A stretch of DNA of 64,000 bases, from the NCBI RefSeq assembly GCF_032884065.1, contig NC_088879.1, positions 22,802,038 through 22,866,037 of the forward strand, given 5' to 3'. Under the pieces are notes generated by a model. That model was not told where the DNA came from, made no database searches, and worked only from the letters and a program-made list of their open reading frames with translations. Positions within the stretch are counted from its first letter, which is position 1; every line of letters starts with the position of its first letter. The translations under genes and the position numbers were made by a program. The DNA comes from Artemia franciscana (Eukaryota; Arthropoda; Branchiopoda; Anostraca; Artemiidae). Positions 23,690-54,836 of the stretch are shown here, piece after piece.

Positions 23690-26070
23690 ATTTTTTAATT
23701 TCTTGGGAAAGATTACTTGTACTTGGATCAGGACACAAACTGTGTATCTCTCCCTGGCAAGGACCTGGTAGACTTTTGAACTACAGTCTTGGATAAATAG
23801 GGTGATAATTTCAAGCCTTGAAGGGTCCCATCTGTGAACATGTCTCTGGAACCCATCAATTGGTTTAAGGTCAGATTTGATGGTGTTGAGCAAGGTTTTG
23901 AATTGTCCTCCATGTTGTTCCCTCCTTTCAGGTGCTGGTTTGCAATGTAGGCTTCAATTTGTAAAAGTCTCAGACAGACTTTGGTAAACATGGCCAAACC
24001 AGGACAAGCAATGGTGTTGAATGATAGTTGTGGTGTTTTACTTGTTGTCACATTGTTGATGGATAATCATATTTGGGATTTGGCTGCTGAGATGTAACCC
24101 CAGTATGCTCCTCAGTCATCTGTATTCAAAAGTGATGAGGGTGCATGCTTTGGTGACTTTTAACAGCAAGGTCTCACAGCTGTACAGTAAGACTGATTGG
24201 ACTGGGCCATTGTAAATACAATTTTTTTGTTTTCTGGTGGATTTCCTTCCATTTCCATAGCAGCTTCCACAGCTGTGTGAATACAGCAGAAGCTGATGCA
24301 CCACAACATAAAATTTCTTTGCTATATCCACTGTTGATGTTTATGTACGATCCAAGGTACTCGAGTTGATTGACAACTTCAATCTGGCTTTGTTCAAGGG
24401 TCGTAGGGGTAGAGTTTATATCTGGGACATTAGACATAGCCTTATTCTTCCAAATATTAATGTTAAGCCCCACTGAGGCAGCAACTTTAGAGACTTTCAG
24501 AAGCATTTTTTGGGCTTTATCAAATGATTCACCAAGACGAGTAACATCATCAACATAATACAGATTGGGGATATTGAAATCAGGGCTAACCTTGACTCCT
24601 TAAAAGTTTAGCATTGCTTTTTCAATTTCCCAATTAATGACAAAATTTAATAGTTTAGGAGAGTTTACACACCCATGCCTTGCACCAAACTCGATATCAA
24701 ATAGCAGGGTAAATTCTCTGTTGACCTAGATACAGGCTTGTGTGTGTTGAAAGTAAGCCTGAATGAGCTGTATGATCTCATGTATGACACAATCCTCCTC
24801 CACTGTCATTAAAATTCCTCCCTGGATGGCTGAATCAAAGGCTGTACATCAAGGTCATTGAAGTCAATGATGAGAGCAACAATCACTTGTTGATGCTTGG
24901 CTCTATGTTCAAAATCTGTCTCAGAGTGAAGAGTTGGTCAATAGCCCATGCTGGCTCAGAAACCAGATTGGTTAGGGTGGGTTCTTTTGTTGCAGACTTA
25001 GTGGAATCAGTTGAGCAGGATCATTGCACAGATCTTTCCTGCAGTACTCATTAGTGAGATCCATCTATAATTTTGCATTCATTGTGGTTGCCTTTCTTGA
25101 AGACATATGTTATAATCCAGTCATGCCTTTCTTGGGGACCCCATTCCTTGAGCAGAAGAGCTTCTGTAGTATCTCCGCAAGAATAGGAGCATCTTTGTAG
25201 ATTTTGGCCAGGATAGAATCTGTGCCTGGTGCCCTTATGATTCCTCAGCTTCTTTATTGCCTCTTTGATCTCTTGTATTGAGGGGTAAGGGGGGTGAATA
25301 TTGATGCTGATGTATAGGGCTTGTTGATTTCGTAGTACTGAGTTGTGGTTAGGGTTGCTTTGCTGAAGTGCAGTGGCGCTTGAGTGGAAGGGATATTGTG
25401 ACTGTGGTTCAGCAGCTCCTGGAACTGATACTGTCATCTAGCAATTACGTCATTTTTTCTCAACTGAAGCATTCCACCTTTGCCTCTCACTCTGGTTGAG
25501 ATTGTTCTACTTTTCCCATTTGCTTCTTTTAGTATTTGGTAAAGCTTTCTTGTATCTGAATGACTAGCAGCTTTCTATATATCTTCTTCCATATGGTCCC
25601 ATTAGCATTGTCTCTCATGGTGAGTGGTTTTATGACATTCTTTTCTCAGTGTTTACAACACTGTGGACTTTGTATTTCTGATCTGTTGTTTCTGGTTTAA
25701 CAGCTTGATGGTGTTTTCTAAGATCACTTTTTCTGCTTCTGATTCAGCCTGCCAAGGACTTTTTAGAAGCATCTATCATTGTGTCTCTGTATCTTCTTCT
25801 GCTTGTCTTCTATGTTGATGGTGGTTGGTTTGTTATTGTTGTCTGCAGACAGGATGTCAAAACGGTTGGATAATTCCCTGGAGAACTCTTCTGTGACAGC
25901 TTTATCCTGAAGACGTGCTACATTCTGTCTTGGAAAAGGTTGTGTTCGTTTTCTGGAGGCAAGATTTGTGGTCAGGGAAGCTTTTAACAGCATATGATCA
26001 GAGCCACTCTTTGCTCCTGTGTTGGCTCGATGGTAGGCTCTACAGTTCTGTCTAGAGCTTTGCCATCACA
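23690..26070 (-). pseudogene. 5'-truncated, degenerate non-LTR retrotransposon (endonuclease end, reverse transcriptase, C-terminus)
   Basis: Read on the minus strand. GSDHMLL near 26003-25990 is the end motif of the apurinic-like endonuclease. A linker with EEFSRELSNRFDIL follows. Then comes reverse-transcriptase sequence IHPPYPSIQEIKEAIKKLRN, KKGNHNECK, a degenerate FNDLDSAFDSA-like stretch, and the catalytic box LYYVDDVT (24566-24541). After that come VVNQLEYLGSYIN and a C-terminal LSWFGHV-like segment ending near 23690. Several stops and frameshifts break it into pieces (open pieces: 25763-25993, 25051-25437, 24174-24506, 23728-24051). Clade is RTE/Jockey-like; I cannot decide further by eye. 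Confidence 0.87.
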
Positions 26071-26829
26071 AGGATATTAACAAGTAATCAACCTGATATT
26101 AAGCTCTTTAGCTGCATTTAAAGGAAAACAGATACACAGCTTAAAGCTATGGAGGCTGTTTTATTACTAACTATCTAATCTCAAACTGAAAAAAAAACCA
26201 GTTCCCTTGTTTTTTGCTTGCTTTAGCCAACAGTATGTGCCATAAAATCTTTGTTGAATAAGAGAAGAGGATTGGTGATGAGCCAAAGTGTGCAATAACG
26301 GATTACTGGACAATGTGTTTTTGTCCCCTATCTTCTGAGACCTTGTTTTGTTTTCCCATTTTTTGAGCTGTGACCTTTCTCCTAAGGCCTACAAAAAAAG
26401 GAAGAATGGTGACTCTGAGGTCAGTTGTCCTATCTCCTCTTGGAATCAGCATAAGAATCATGGAACATTGCTGACAATTATACAGCCATGAAGGAAGGTT
26501 ACAAGAGTTGAATTTTGGGACTTAAGGTTATGAAATACAATTAAGTTTTAATAAAACATAGGAATATCAGTTGCAATGTCAAGATCGGTATTGACAATAT
26601 TCTAAGTGAATTTGGGAGGAAGTCAAGATGGATCAAAATATAAGAAGTATTTACTGTGCTTATGCTGTTTTTTATCTGATTCAAAAATTGGGAAGGGTAG
26701 AGATTCTCAATTTCGCTAATTGATTGACAATATTCTAAGTGAATTTGGGAGGAGTTTGGTTACCAGTTTTAAATCGGATCAAGTTTTCAGATCCAATCAG
26801 GTTTTATAAAACAGTTTGTGGTAAGGAAC
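26071..26829. other. No gene recognised
   Basis: AT-rich. 'tgacaatattctaagtgaatttggga' is present twice (26592 and 26725), a ~25-bp direct repeat 133 bp apart. No coding evidence. Confidence 0.6.
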
Positions 26830-27335
26830 TGTAGTAAGGAGTGACCTGGCTCAATAGTAAACAAAACTCTAAAAAACGGAATTTTGATATTAAAAGATAC
26901 ATCAAAAGAATTGGATTTTCGTGCTGATTTTACATATATAAGTTTCATCAAATTTAGTCTTCGTCATCTAAAGTTGCGAGCCTGAGAAAATTTGCCTTAT
27001 TTTGGAAAATAGGAGGAAAACCCCCTAAAAACCATAGAATCTTAACGAAAATCACTCCATCGCATTCAGCGTATCAGAGAACCCTAATGCAAAATTTTCA
27101 AGTTCCTATCTACAAAAATGTGGAACTTCGTATTTTTTTGCCAGAAAACTGATCATGGGTGCATGTTTATTTGTTTGTTTTTTGTTGTTTTTTTCCCAGG
27201 GGTCATTGTATTGACCAGTGGTCCTAGAATATCGCAAGAGGGCTCATTTTAACGGAAATGAAAAGTTCTAGTGCCCCTTTTAAGCAACCAAAAAAAAATA
27301 GAGGGCACCTAGGCCAAGAGCTTTCCCCATAGACT
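26830..27335. repeat. Dispersed-repeat-like block
   Basis: Starts 'ggagtgacctggctcaatag' and ends 'agagggcacctaggccaag'. Its style and words match a repeat I associate with brine shrimp DNA. There is no second copy in the window, so this rests on memory and needs a repeat-library search. Confidence 0.45.
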
Positions 27336-28323
27336 TCAATTTTACAGAAAGAAAAATCAGAAATTATTTTGTTTCTTTGCCTCACACATAGCACATGTAA
27401 GTAGTTTTGTCTACACTTGACTGTAAAAATAAACAAACAAAATGAACAATTTATTTTTATGTCTATTACCAAATGCTTGGCATATACACTTTAGAATAAT
27501 ATAGTCATTAAATTTTTCAGGACCAGAATCATTTTATTGAAACAAGCTGTTTTAATCAAGAATGTTTTAGTCTTATGCTTACAGAATAGAAAAAAAAGTA
27601 ACCTTGACTAGCACTTACTCCACACTTACATATTATAATAAGGCATAGGTGAATTTTAGAAAATCATTTGGTTCCAGGCAAGATACAGCTTTCCAAAATG
27701 TAAAATGATGTTCATCAATCTAGCATAATGGTTCATTCTCTCATTCATTCTGTCTCATCATTCAATGGTCTCATTCAGCAAAAATTACAGAGGTTAGACT
27801 CTTACCACTTACCATAAATCACAGCTTGGAATAAAATAAGGATTTTCGTCCTTCTTATGCTCCTGAATGACTTACATAGGCCTGTTTTTCTTGTCTGGTA
27901 AAAATAATTCCTTGAAATAAACTGAAATTAGGTGCATAACAAAACCTAGATAATACTAAATTGTCCCTCCTATAGCACAGTTGATAGAAGTGAAAATCCT
28001 ATCTATAGGTCAAATTACTCAATATTAGTGATTTGGCATTTCACACAAAAACACGTTGCATGAAATACAAGGATTATGTCCATCTAAAATATATTCTAAT
28101 TTTCTTGGTAATGGTGTTCTTGTTATGATTCAAATTGAATTGACTAACTCCATTTTATCTTCTCTATTTTCATAGATCTATATGCAGCCATTATTTTGAT
28201 ACATGAATGTATACCAGTTTAACATATTTTAATTAGCTGTTAAACCTGGGCATTCAATGTGGCAGTTTAGCATTCTACCACTGATCAATTGATGTTTGTT
28301 ACTTATACAGTTTTTATTTTAGG
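27336..28323 (+). promoter_or_regulatory. Upstream flank or 5' intron of PSMC2, no defined promoter
   Basis: AT-rich and without a gene. It ends in a pyrimidine-rich 'cagtttttattttag' immediately before the start codon, which reads as a splice acceptor. The true promoter and first exon could be anywhere upstream, and I could not locate them. Confidence 0.4.
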
Positions 28324-47415
<19,092 letters not shown>

Positions 47416-47455
47416 AACTCTTCTGATTTGTGCTGCGTTTTTGTGACTATCTTTC

Positions 47456-47461
47456 AATAAA
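47456..47461 (+). terminator. poly(A) signal of PSMC2
   Basis: AATAAA 41 nt after the stop codon and about 50 nt before a long TA microsatellite. No other hexamer lies nearby, so the 3' UTR is predicted to be very short (about 60-70 nt). Confidence 0.75.
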
Positions 47462-47507
47462 GTTCGATAAAATTCCTTCTATATACTCCTGTCGCCAGTT
47501 TTTACAG

Positions 47508-48169
<662 letters not shown>

Positions 48170-48785
48170 CATCACATTTTTTTCTCTCTGTCTGTTTTGT
48201 CTGAATCTACCAAAGAGCTTTTTGCGAGGGTTCTAGGTGTTCCCCCCTTGACGTTTATCCCGAAGAAAATCTCCCCCGGAAAACACCCCCGCGGAAAATA
48301 AGGCTCTCCAAATATAAGAATTTTATTTGAGTTTTTTTTTTCTGTTGGGAAAAGAAATTTTGGTACTTGTGTATTATACGCCACTCACTTAGGTTTACGC
48401 TGTGAAAACAAACCGGTTTCTTCGTTAGTTTCTTACTGCTTAGCGTGAGACAAGACAAAGACAAGTGAGAGAATAGATGGGAAATATATAATTGGGGCTA
48501 TATATTTACACATAAGGTGGAAGATAAAATATTTGGACAGTTTGAAGTCAGAAAACAATTCTTACTTCATAATATACAGAATAATTGTACCTAACATATT
48601 TTGCAGGCAGACCCGCTATACTTTACCCCCCTAATGTGCAAATATATAGCCCGAAGTTGTCTCTTAAGTAACGAAGAAACCGGTTTGTTCTCGAGTCGTA
48701 CACTCATAAACTCGAGTTACTGGCGTATGATACACAAGCAGAAGAATTTTTCATGGAGAGAGCTGGTTTTCCCGGCATTATTTAA
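48170..48785 (-). mobile_element. Composite palindromic repeat, family B copy 1 (inverted)
   Basis: The core palindrome 48360-48736 has arms of about 65 bp: 'cttgtgtattatacgccact' on the left, 'tggcgtatgatacacaag' on the right, both with 'aaccggtttcttcgtta' or its complement. The asymmetric centre ('gcagacccgctatactttac') is reversed relative to copies 2 and 3, and the poly-C block 48240-48300 lies on the left instead of the right. Confidence 0.85.
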
Positions 48786-48878
48786 TAACGGCCAGAAATT
48801 AAATTTAAAAAAAACAAGTTTTCTCAGCAGAAATTATTACATATATTAAAAGGAATTGCCCCTTCCACAAGACCTTGC

Positions 48879-49006
48879 TCTTTACGCTAAAGTTTTGACT
48901 TTTTGTCCTAATTCCTTAAGAACGATTCCTGAAACAAGATGGTCGTTCAATTAGAACAATGAGCTTTGTTATAAAATTCTATAAAAAAAAACGTTTAGCG
49001 TAAAGA
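48879..49006. mobile_element. MITE with 13-bp terminal inverted repeats, copy 2
   Basis: 'tctttacgctaaa' at 48879-48891 and 'tttagcgtaaaga' at 48994-49006, identical to the ends of the copy at 16547-16617 but with a longer, different interior. Confidence 0.85.
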
Positions 49007-49009
49007 TGC

Positions 49010-49235
49010 GTCGACTCAGGAGTTTTTCTTATCTCAACTTTGAACTATTTTTAACAAAATGGCAATCTCTTACAATTTTTAACAAAATGTATTGGGGAAA
49101 AAGGGCGTGTGAAAGGGGGCTAGTTACCCTCCGATCACTTTTGACTCTTAAAAAGGGCAATGGAACTTTTGATTTTTCATCGAATGAGCCCCCTTAAAGT
49201 TAATACAACAACCCCTTGTATATAAAGCGCCTCTG
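49010..49235. repeat. One unit of the ~280-bp satellite family
   Basis: 'cacttttgactcttaaaaag', 'gcaatggaacttttgatttt' and 'atgagccccc' as in 3225-4990, same direction. Confidence 0.75.
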
Positions 49236-49250
49236 ACAAAAAAAAAAAAA

Positions 49251-49995
49251 CTTTGGAGCCGTGTGGCCTTTACTATGGGCAATGGTATATAGCGTTGCCT
49301 ATGATACCAGGAAATCCTGCTCTATCTCCATGAAACATTCCGGTACTTGTATATTATACGCCACTCACTGAAGTTTACTATGTGTAAAACACGAGAACAA
49401 ACCGGTTTCTTAGTTAGGCTACTTTAGAGACAAATTTGGGCTGTATATTTGCACATTAGGGGGGAGGGGGTAAAGTATACACATTGTGTATACTGCACAT
49501 TGTAGCGGGTCTGGATGTAAAATGTGTAAGGTACAATTATTCTACATATTATAAAGTAAGAATTGTTTCCTGACTTCAAACTGTCAAAATATTTTTATGA
49601 TATATTTCCCATCTATTCTGTCACTTGTCTTTGTCTTGTATGAAAGAAACTAAGGAAGAAACCGGTTTGTCGAATTTCACACTGCGTAAACTTGAGTGAG
49701 TGGAGTATAATACACAAGAACCAAAATTCCTTCCCCCTACCGAAAAAAAATAGAATTCTCGAATTTAGAAAGCCTTATTTTCCAGGGGGGGGTATTAACC
49801 GGGGTGGTATTTTCCATAGAGGGTATTTTTCATAGGGGTATTTTCAAGAGGGCATTTTCCATGAGGGTATTTTCCAGGGGGGGGATAAAAGACGACCACC
49901 TATTCTGAGATCTAGATGCATCTTATACTTTAATAGTTGACTTAACACTGAAATTTAGGAAAGGCAACTGCATACCCGGTAGTTATGGCATTGAT
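49251..49995 (+). mobile_element. Composite palindromic repeat, family B copy 2
   Basis: 'ctttggagccgtgtggcctt' at the left, core palindrome 49341-49721, then a short tandem repeat of 'gggtattttccatga'-like units (49785-49885) and 'tacccggtagttatggcatt' at the right end. Collinear with 51838-52556. Confidence 0.87.
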
Positions 49996-50579
49996 AGATT
50001 TCAGTTTATTTCAGTAACAATAATAACTCCACTGAGGCTTGAAGGGGTTGTGGAAAAAAAACCCTCCAAAAAAGATGCAATTTTTTTTAACTTTAACGAA
50101 TATTCTTTTGGATGTACTTAGTTTATAGGGCAAAAAGTTCTTTTGCGGCGAATCCTGGAACTTCTGTATTAAAAGAACGTAATTAATAAATTGTTTTCTT
50201 TTGTGAGTGACCGAATTAAAAACAAACGAAATTAAATGGCGGAATTAAAAGAAAAGGAAGAGCTATAAGAACTAATGACTGATCTGTTGCATCTATCAAA
50301 AGTGAGCAAGGACAGGGGTTTCTTAGTCTTTTAGTATTCGCAATTAGAACGTTTTAGGATTAAATTTTACACGTTGAAGGCCCATTGAAGTGATTTTGGG
50401 GCATATTATAGGAAGATGCCATTCAGTTCTGCATTTTTGTATATATCTCTTTAGATTTTGGTGAATCAAAAAGAGCAAGTTATTCAGCTCTTGCGCAAAA
50501 AACATACCTGCGCCATTTTAGATGTGACCATATCCAACGAAGTAATATAATAACCTCCAGCAACAATACACATGATTTA
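49996..50579. other. No gene recognised
   Basis: AT-rich intergenic sequence between repeats. Confidence 0.5.
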
Positions 50580-51220
50580 AAATTATAAGCAATTTTGAAA
50601 ATAAATGTTGAGAAGAATAAGTTCCTAAGGCTAAGACTAAGTGAATATGAAAAGGTGACGTTAGGTAGCGGAAAGATCGATCAAGTGGACAGCTCCACTT
50701 ATCTCGGTTGGATGAATAGTAAAGACGGTGGATGCAGCGAAGACGTTAAAAGTAGGATAGCCAAGACCCGGTGTTTTATTTTTTTTTCACAGTTGAAAAA
50801 AGTTTGGAAGATAAGTAGGTATGTCTGCGAACCAGGATTAGGATATTGGAATCTACGGTCATGACAGCGGTCAAGATTGGTTTTGAAGCATGGGCACTCT
50901 AAAAAAACGGGCAAAATTTCCAAGATGTTTTCCAGAGAAATTGCCTACGGAATGTTTTGGGTACCCGACTGACTGACCGTATTTCAAACAGTAGGCTGTA
51001 TGAAAAGTTCGATTCAATCCCGCTTTCTAGGGCTATAGTGAGAGAAAGGATAAGGTGGCCAGGGCACGTTCTGCGGATGAACTATGACAGATTGCAAATG
51101 ATTGTCCTTTTTGGCCAACTATCTAGGACTGAACGGAAAGCAGGTAGTCCTCGGGTAGGGGTGAGAGGAAGTCGTAAAGAAAGATTTAAGGAAAGGAGAA
51201 CTTCCTGGAATTAAAGGAGT
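50580..51220 (+). pseudogene. 3' fragment of an RTE-like LINE
   Basis: Frame 1 reads KINVEKNKFLRLRLSE, VDSSTYLGW, KDGGCSEDVKSRIAKTRC, FSQLKKVWK. After a frameshift it continues LGTRLTDRISNSRLYEKFDS, RERIRWPGHVLRM and ERKAGSPR. This is the region after the reverse transcriptase catalytic core in RTE-like elements. The core itself is absent. Related fragments: 18336-18680 and 53467-54120. Confidence 0.85.
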
Positions 51221-51706
51221 TAAGTTAAAAAATCAAGTTTAAAGCTCTGATCTTAAAAATTCAGGAACTATGACAATTACTCGGTCGAGTTCTTATTTGG
51301 AAAATCTTTGAGAGTTTGTGGCTTATTAACAGTGAATATTTTATGCAACCCACTCATTTTGAAACCAGTATCTAGTGATAGCAAACAAGAGGGTGGTAGA
51401 AAAAGAGATTACATCGGTCCATTTAAATCCTAATTAAGAAAATTATTCTTGAGCTTCCCCTCTCATATGGCCTTATTATATATTGTTCCCTCCTGTGTGT
51501 TTTTAGCATTACGGTTTAGTCTTTGTTCATATCTACTTATATAACTTCCTTGAAATATCGTCTTTTACTTCCCAAATAATTTTTCAAAATTCAAAATAAT
51601 TGATATTGAATTATGCTGGTACATTCCTCATAAACTACCGAAGCAATGAATATTCATTATTAGTAAATGTTTAGTTATTATGGTGGTATTGTTCTCTCAG
51701 TGAGCT

Positions 51707-51826
51707 AAACACCGCGCTATTTGCAGAGGAAATTCAAAAAGAAGGGTGGGGCTTTTCTGTAAGTCAAATAATTTTTAGACGACAATCGAGCTATGAAATT
51801 CAACTTGGCAAGGTTAATGTCCGTAA
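51707..51826 (+). repeat. 120-bp segment with an open frame, copy 1
   Basis: Nearly the same as 54717-54836. The frame reads NTALFAEEIQKEGWGFSVSQ, then SSYEIQLGKVN. I do not recognise it. No splice sites or start support a gene. Confidence 0.6.
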
Positions 51827-51837
51827 AACAGTAAAAC

Positions 51838-52556
51838 ATTGGAGCCGTATGGCCTTTAATATGAGAAATGCTATAGCGTTGCCAATGATACTGGGAAATT
51901 CGGCTCTCTCTCCATGAAAAACTCCGGTACTTGTGTATTATACGCCACTCACTGAAGTTTACTATGTGTAAAACTCGAGAATAAGCCGGTTTCTTCGTTA
52001 CTTTAGAAACGAATTTGGGCTGTATATTTGCACATTAGAGGTGGGGGTAAAGTATAGCGGGTCTGCATGCAGAACATTTTAGGTATAATTATTCTGCATA
52101 TTATGAAGCAAGAATTGTTTTCTGACTTCAAACTGTCCAAATACTTTTATTATATATTTCACATCTATTCTGTCACTTGTCTTTGTCTTGTTTCGTGCTA
52201 AGCTGAAAGAAACTAGCAAAGGAACCGGTTTTTCCTCGAATTTCACGCAGCCTAAGCTTCAGTGAGCGGCATATAATACACATGAGCCAGAATTCCGTCC
52301 CCATATCAAAAAAACAATTTCAAATAAAATTCTCAAATATGAAAGCCTTATTTTCCACGAGGGGAGTTTTTTACTGGTGTGGTTTTTTCCACAGAGGGGT
52401 ATTTTTCGGGCGCATTTTCCACGGAGGTATTTTCAGGGGGAGGGGTAAACGCCGGCCACTTATTGCGATTTCTAAATGCATCTTATACTTTTCTGGTTGC
52501 TTAACACTGAAATTTAGGAAAGGCAACTGTGTAGGCTACCCGGTAGTTATGGCATT
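51838..52556 (+). mobile_element. Composite palindromic repeat, family B copy 3
   Basis: Collinear with copy 2: 'attggagccgtatggccttt', core palindrome 51925-52285, 'ggggtattttt...ggtattttc' tract (52340-52445), ending 'tacccggtagttatggcatt'. No transposase frame. Confidence 0.87.
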
Positions 52557-52732
52557 GGTATTTCAGGATGAAAATTTATGAGGAACGTACCACGAATAAT
52601 TCAATATGAATTGTTTTGATTTTCGAAAAACTATTTCGGAAGTAAAAGACGATATTTCAAGAAAATTTTATAAATAGATATGAGCAAAGGCTAAACCGTA
52701 ATGCTAAAAACACACAGGAGGGAATAATATAT

Positions 52733-52931
52733 AACTTCGAAGACCACACTGCCTTTCCATGACGAAAGTAAAACAGTTCAAAATAGGAATGAAACCTTTT
52801 AATTGACAGTGAATAGATATAAAATCATTTAACTGGATATTTCAAACACTGGATTAATAAAAATAATTTTATATCTATTCACTGTCAATTAAAAGGTTTC
52901 ATCCCTATTTTGAACTGTTTTACTTTCGTCA
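52733..52931. mobile_element. Hairpin (foldback) insertion with apparent 12-bp target-site duplication
   Basis: Arms 52760-52825 and 52866-52931 match at 65 of 66 positions around a 40-nt loop, ending 'cgtca'. 'gggaataatata' stands directly to the left (52720-52731) and right (52932-52943). The opposite palindrome arm (around 51480-51510) has the uninterrupted sequence, so this looks like an insertion with its empty site. Confidence 0.88.
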
Positions 52932-53215
52932 GGGAATAATATAAAATAATTCCATATGAGAGGGGAAGCACAGGAGTATTTTTTTTTTTTAATTAGGACT
53001 TAAATAGATCGATATAATCTCTTTTTCTAACATCCTCTTGTTTACTATCAGTAGATACTGGTTTCAAACTGAGTGGGTTGCATAAAATATACTCTGTTAA
53101 TAAGCCACTAACTCTCAAAGAGTATCCAAATAAGATCTCGATTAAATCGAATTTTCATCGTTCCTGGCTTTTTACTTTCAGAGCCTTAAACTTGATTTTT
53201 TAACTTACGATAAGC

Positions 53216-53466
53216 TCAAGAATTAAGAGTTAAAAAGAAATAGCCTGCATTTTAGGTTTAGTAGCACCACGTGCATTAATTCATGCTATTCCCATGCTAT
53301 CATCGCTAGTTGCATAAATTTGATTACTAATTAATAATAAAAATGACAAATTTTAGATCAAATGTTTAATAGTCAACGTTTGTAAGGTGATAATTATTCT
53401 TATTACAGTTATTATAGAGTATCATTATATTAGATAATTACATTATATAATTATATTTAGAGACCA
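53216..53466. other. No gene recognised
   Basis: AT-rich insert-like stretch that has no counterpart in the left arm. Confidence 0.5.
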
Positions 53467-54120
53467 TTAACAATTTATTACTACTTCAGAACTAATTTTG
53501 ACCACTGCCATCACCGTAGCTTCCAATATTCTAATCCTGGTTCGTAGACTTACCTTCTTCCAAACTTTTTTCAATTGTGAAAAAAAAAAAAAAAAAAAAC
53601 ACCGGGCCTTGGCTATCCTACTTTTAACGTCTTCACTGCACCCACCATCTTTAGTATTCGTCCTACCGAGATAAGTGAAGCTGCCAACTTCCATCTTCGC
53701 TTATTCTTAACCTTAGAAACTTAGTCTTCTCAGCATTTATTTTCAAATTTACTACCTGCTTTCCGTTTAGCCCAAGATAGTTGGCCGAAAATGACAATCT
53801 TTGGCAATCTGTCATCGCTCATCTGTAGAACGTGCCCTGGCTATCTTATCCTTTCTCTCACTATAGCCAGAGAAAGCGGAATTGAATTGAACTTTTCGTA
53901 CAGCCTACTGTTTGAAATACGGTCAGTCAGTCGGGTACCCAAAACTTTCCACTGTCAATTTCTCTGGAATATGTCTAGCAAATCTTCTCCCGTTTTTTGG
54001 AGCGCCTATAATTCAGAACCAATTTTGACCACTGCCATCACCGTAGCTTCCAATATTCTAATCCTGGTTCGCAGACTTACCTTCTTATCTTCCAAACTTT
54101 TTCAACTGTGAAAAAAAACT
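53467..54120 (-). pseudogene. Rearranged 3' fragments of the RTE-like LINE
   Basis: On the minus strand, 54120-53755 carries the later part (SQLKK through an ERKAG-like end). It is followed at once by the earlier part (53750-53467: MEVGSFTYLGRTNTKDGG, CSEDVKSRIAKARC, RTRIRILEATVMAVVK). The ~90-bp stretch around 'ttccaatattctaatcctgg' is therefore present twice (about 53520 and 54049). Confidence 0.83.
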
Positions 54121-54716
54121 TGGTACATCCAGAAGAATATTCGTTAAAAGTTAAAAAATAAAAAAACTATGTAGTTTTTTGGAGGTCATGTTTCCAGAAC
54201 CCCTTCCAGCCTCAGTAGAATTATTATTGTTGTAATGAATAACATTATCAGCGTTTTTTTTATGGTGGTATTTGTGGCATGTTCTCTCGGTGAGCTGTTT
54301 CTTCCACCTCCCCTGCGAACAAGCGTTACATTTTAGAAGAGGTAGCAATATTGTTTTTTTGTTCATTATGTGTTTTACCAATAAATCAGTCCTTAATGAA
54401 AGGAAATCGTCGTATCAGCGAATCAGAGGAACGGTTAACACCTCCCTCTTGATGCCCTAGGTGCCTGTGGAGGCACAGGGGGAATAGGATGAGGCTTATT
54501 CCAAAATGCAGTTGGAGGTAAGGCCATATCCGGGGGGTGGGTGTTAGGGTGTTTGAGCCCCCCCCCCCCCCCGAACTGTTTGCCTGACACGTAAAAACGT
54601 AACAAAATGAGCATAAACACGGTTTGATGGGTTTTAAAGTTTTATGTACTCCCCCCACCCGAAAAAAAATCCTTGATACGACCCTGGCTAGAGGATTTGT
54701 TCATATTCATCGCCTA
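54121..54716. other. No gene recognised
   Basis: Repeat-like, with a 14-C run near 54560 and 'ttctctcggtgagctg' similar to 51690-51706. Open frames at 54386-54658 on the minus strand are Gly/Pro-rich and overlap one another. Confidence 0.5.
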
Positions 54717-54836
54717 ATAAACACCGCACTATTTGGAGAGGAAATTCAAAAAGAAGGGTGGTGGTTTTCTGTAGGTCAAATAATTTTTAGAGGACAATCG
54801 AGCTATCAAGTTCAACTTGGCAAGGTTAATCTACGA
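54717..54836 (+). repeat. 120-bp segment with an open frame, copy 2
   Basis: Frame: NTALFGEEIQKEGWWFSVGQ, then SSYQVQLGKVN. See copy 1 at 51707. Unknown. Confidence 0.6.

Larger units (their letters stand above)
51221..53215. repeat. Inverted duplication (arms 51221-51640 and 52575-53215)
   Basis: Left 'gtgtgtttttagcattacgg' pairs with right 'ccgtaatgctaaaaacacac', and left 'caagaggg' to 'aaacttgatt' features recur reversed on the right. The right arm is longer because of a ~200-bp hairpin insertion (52733-52931) and a T run near 52980. The spacer is occupied by family B copy 3. Confidence 0.87.
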
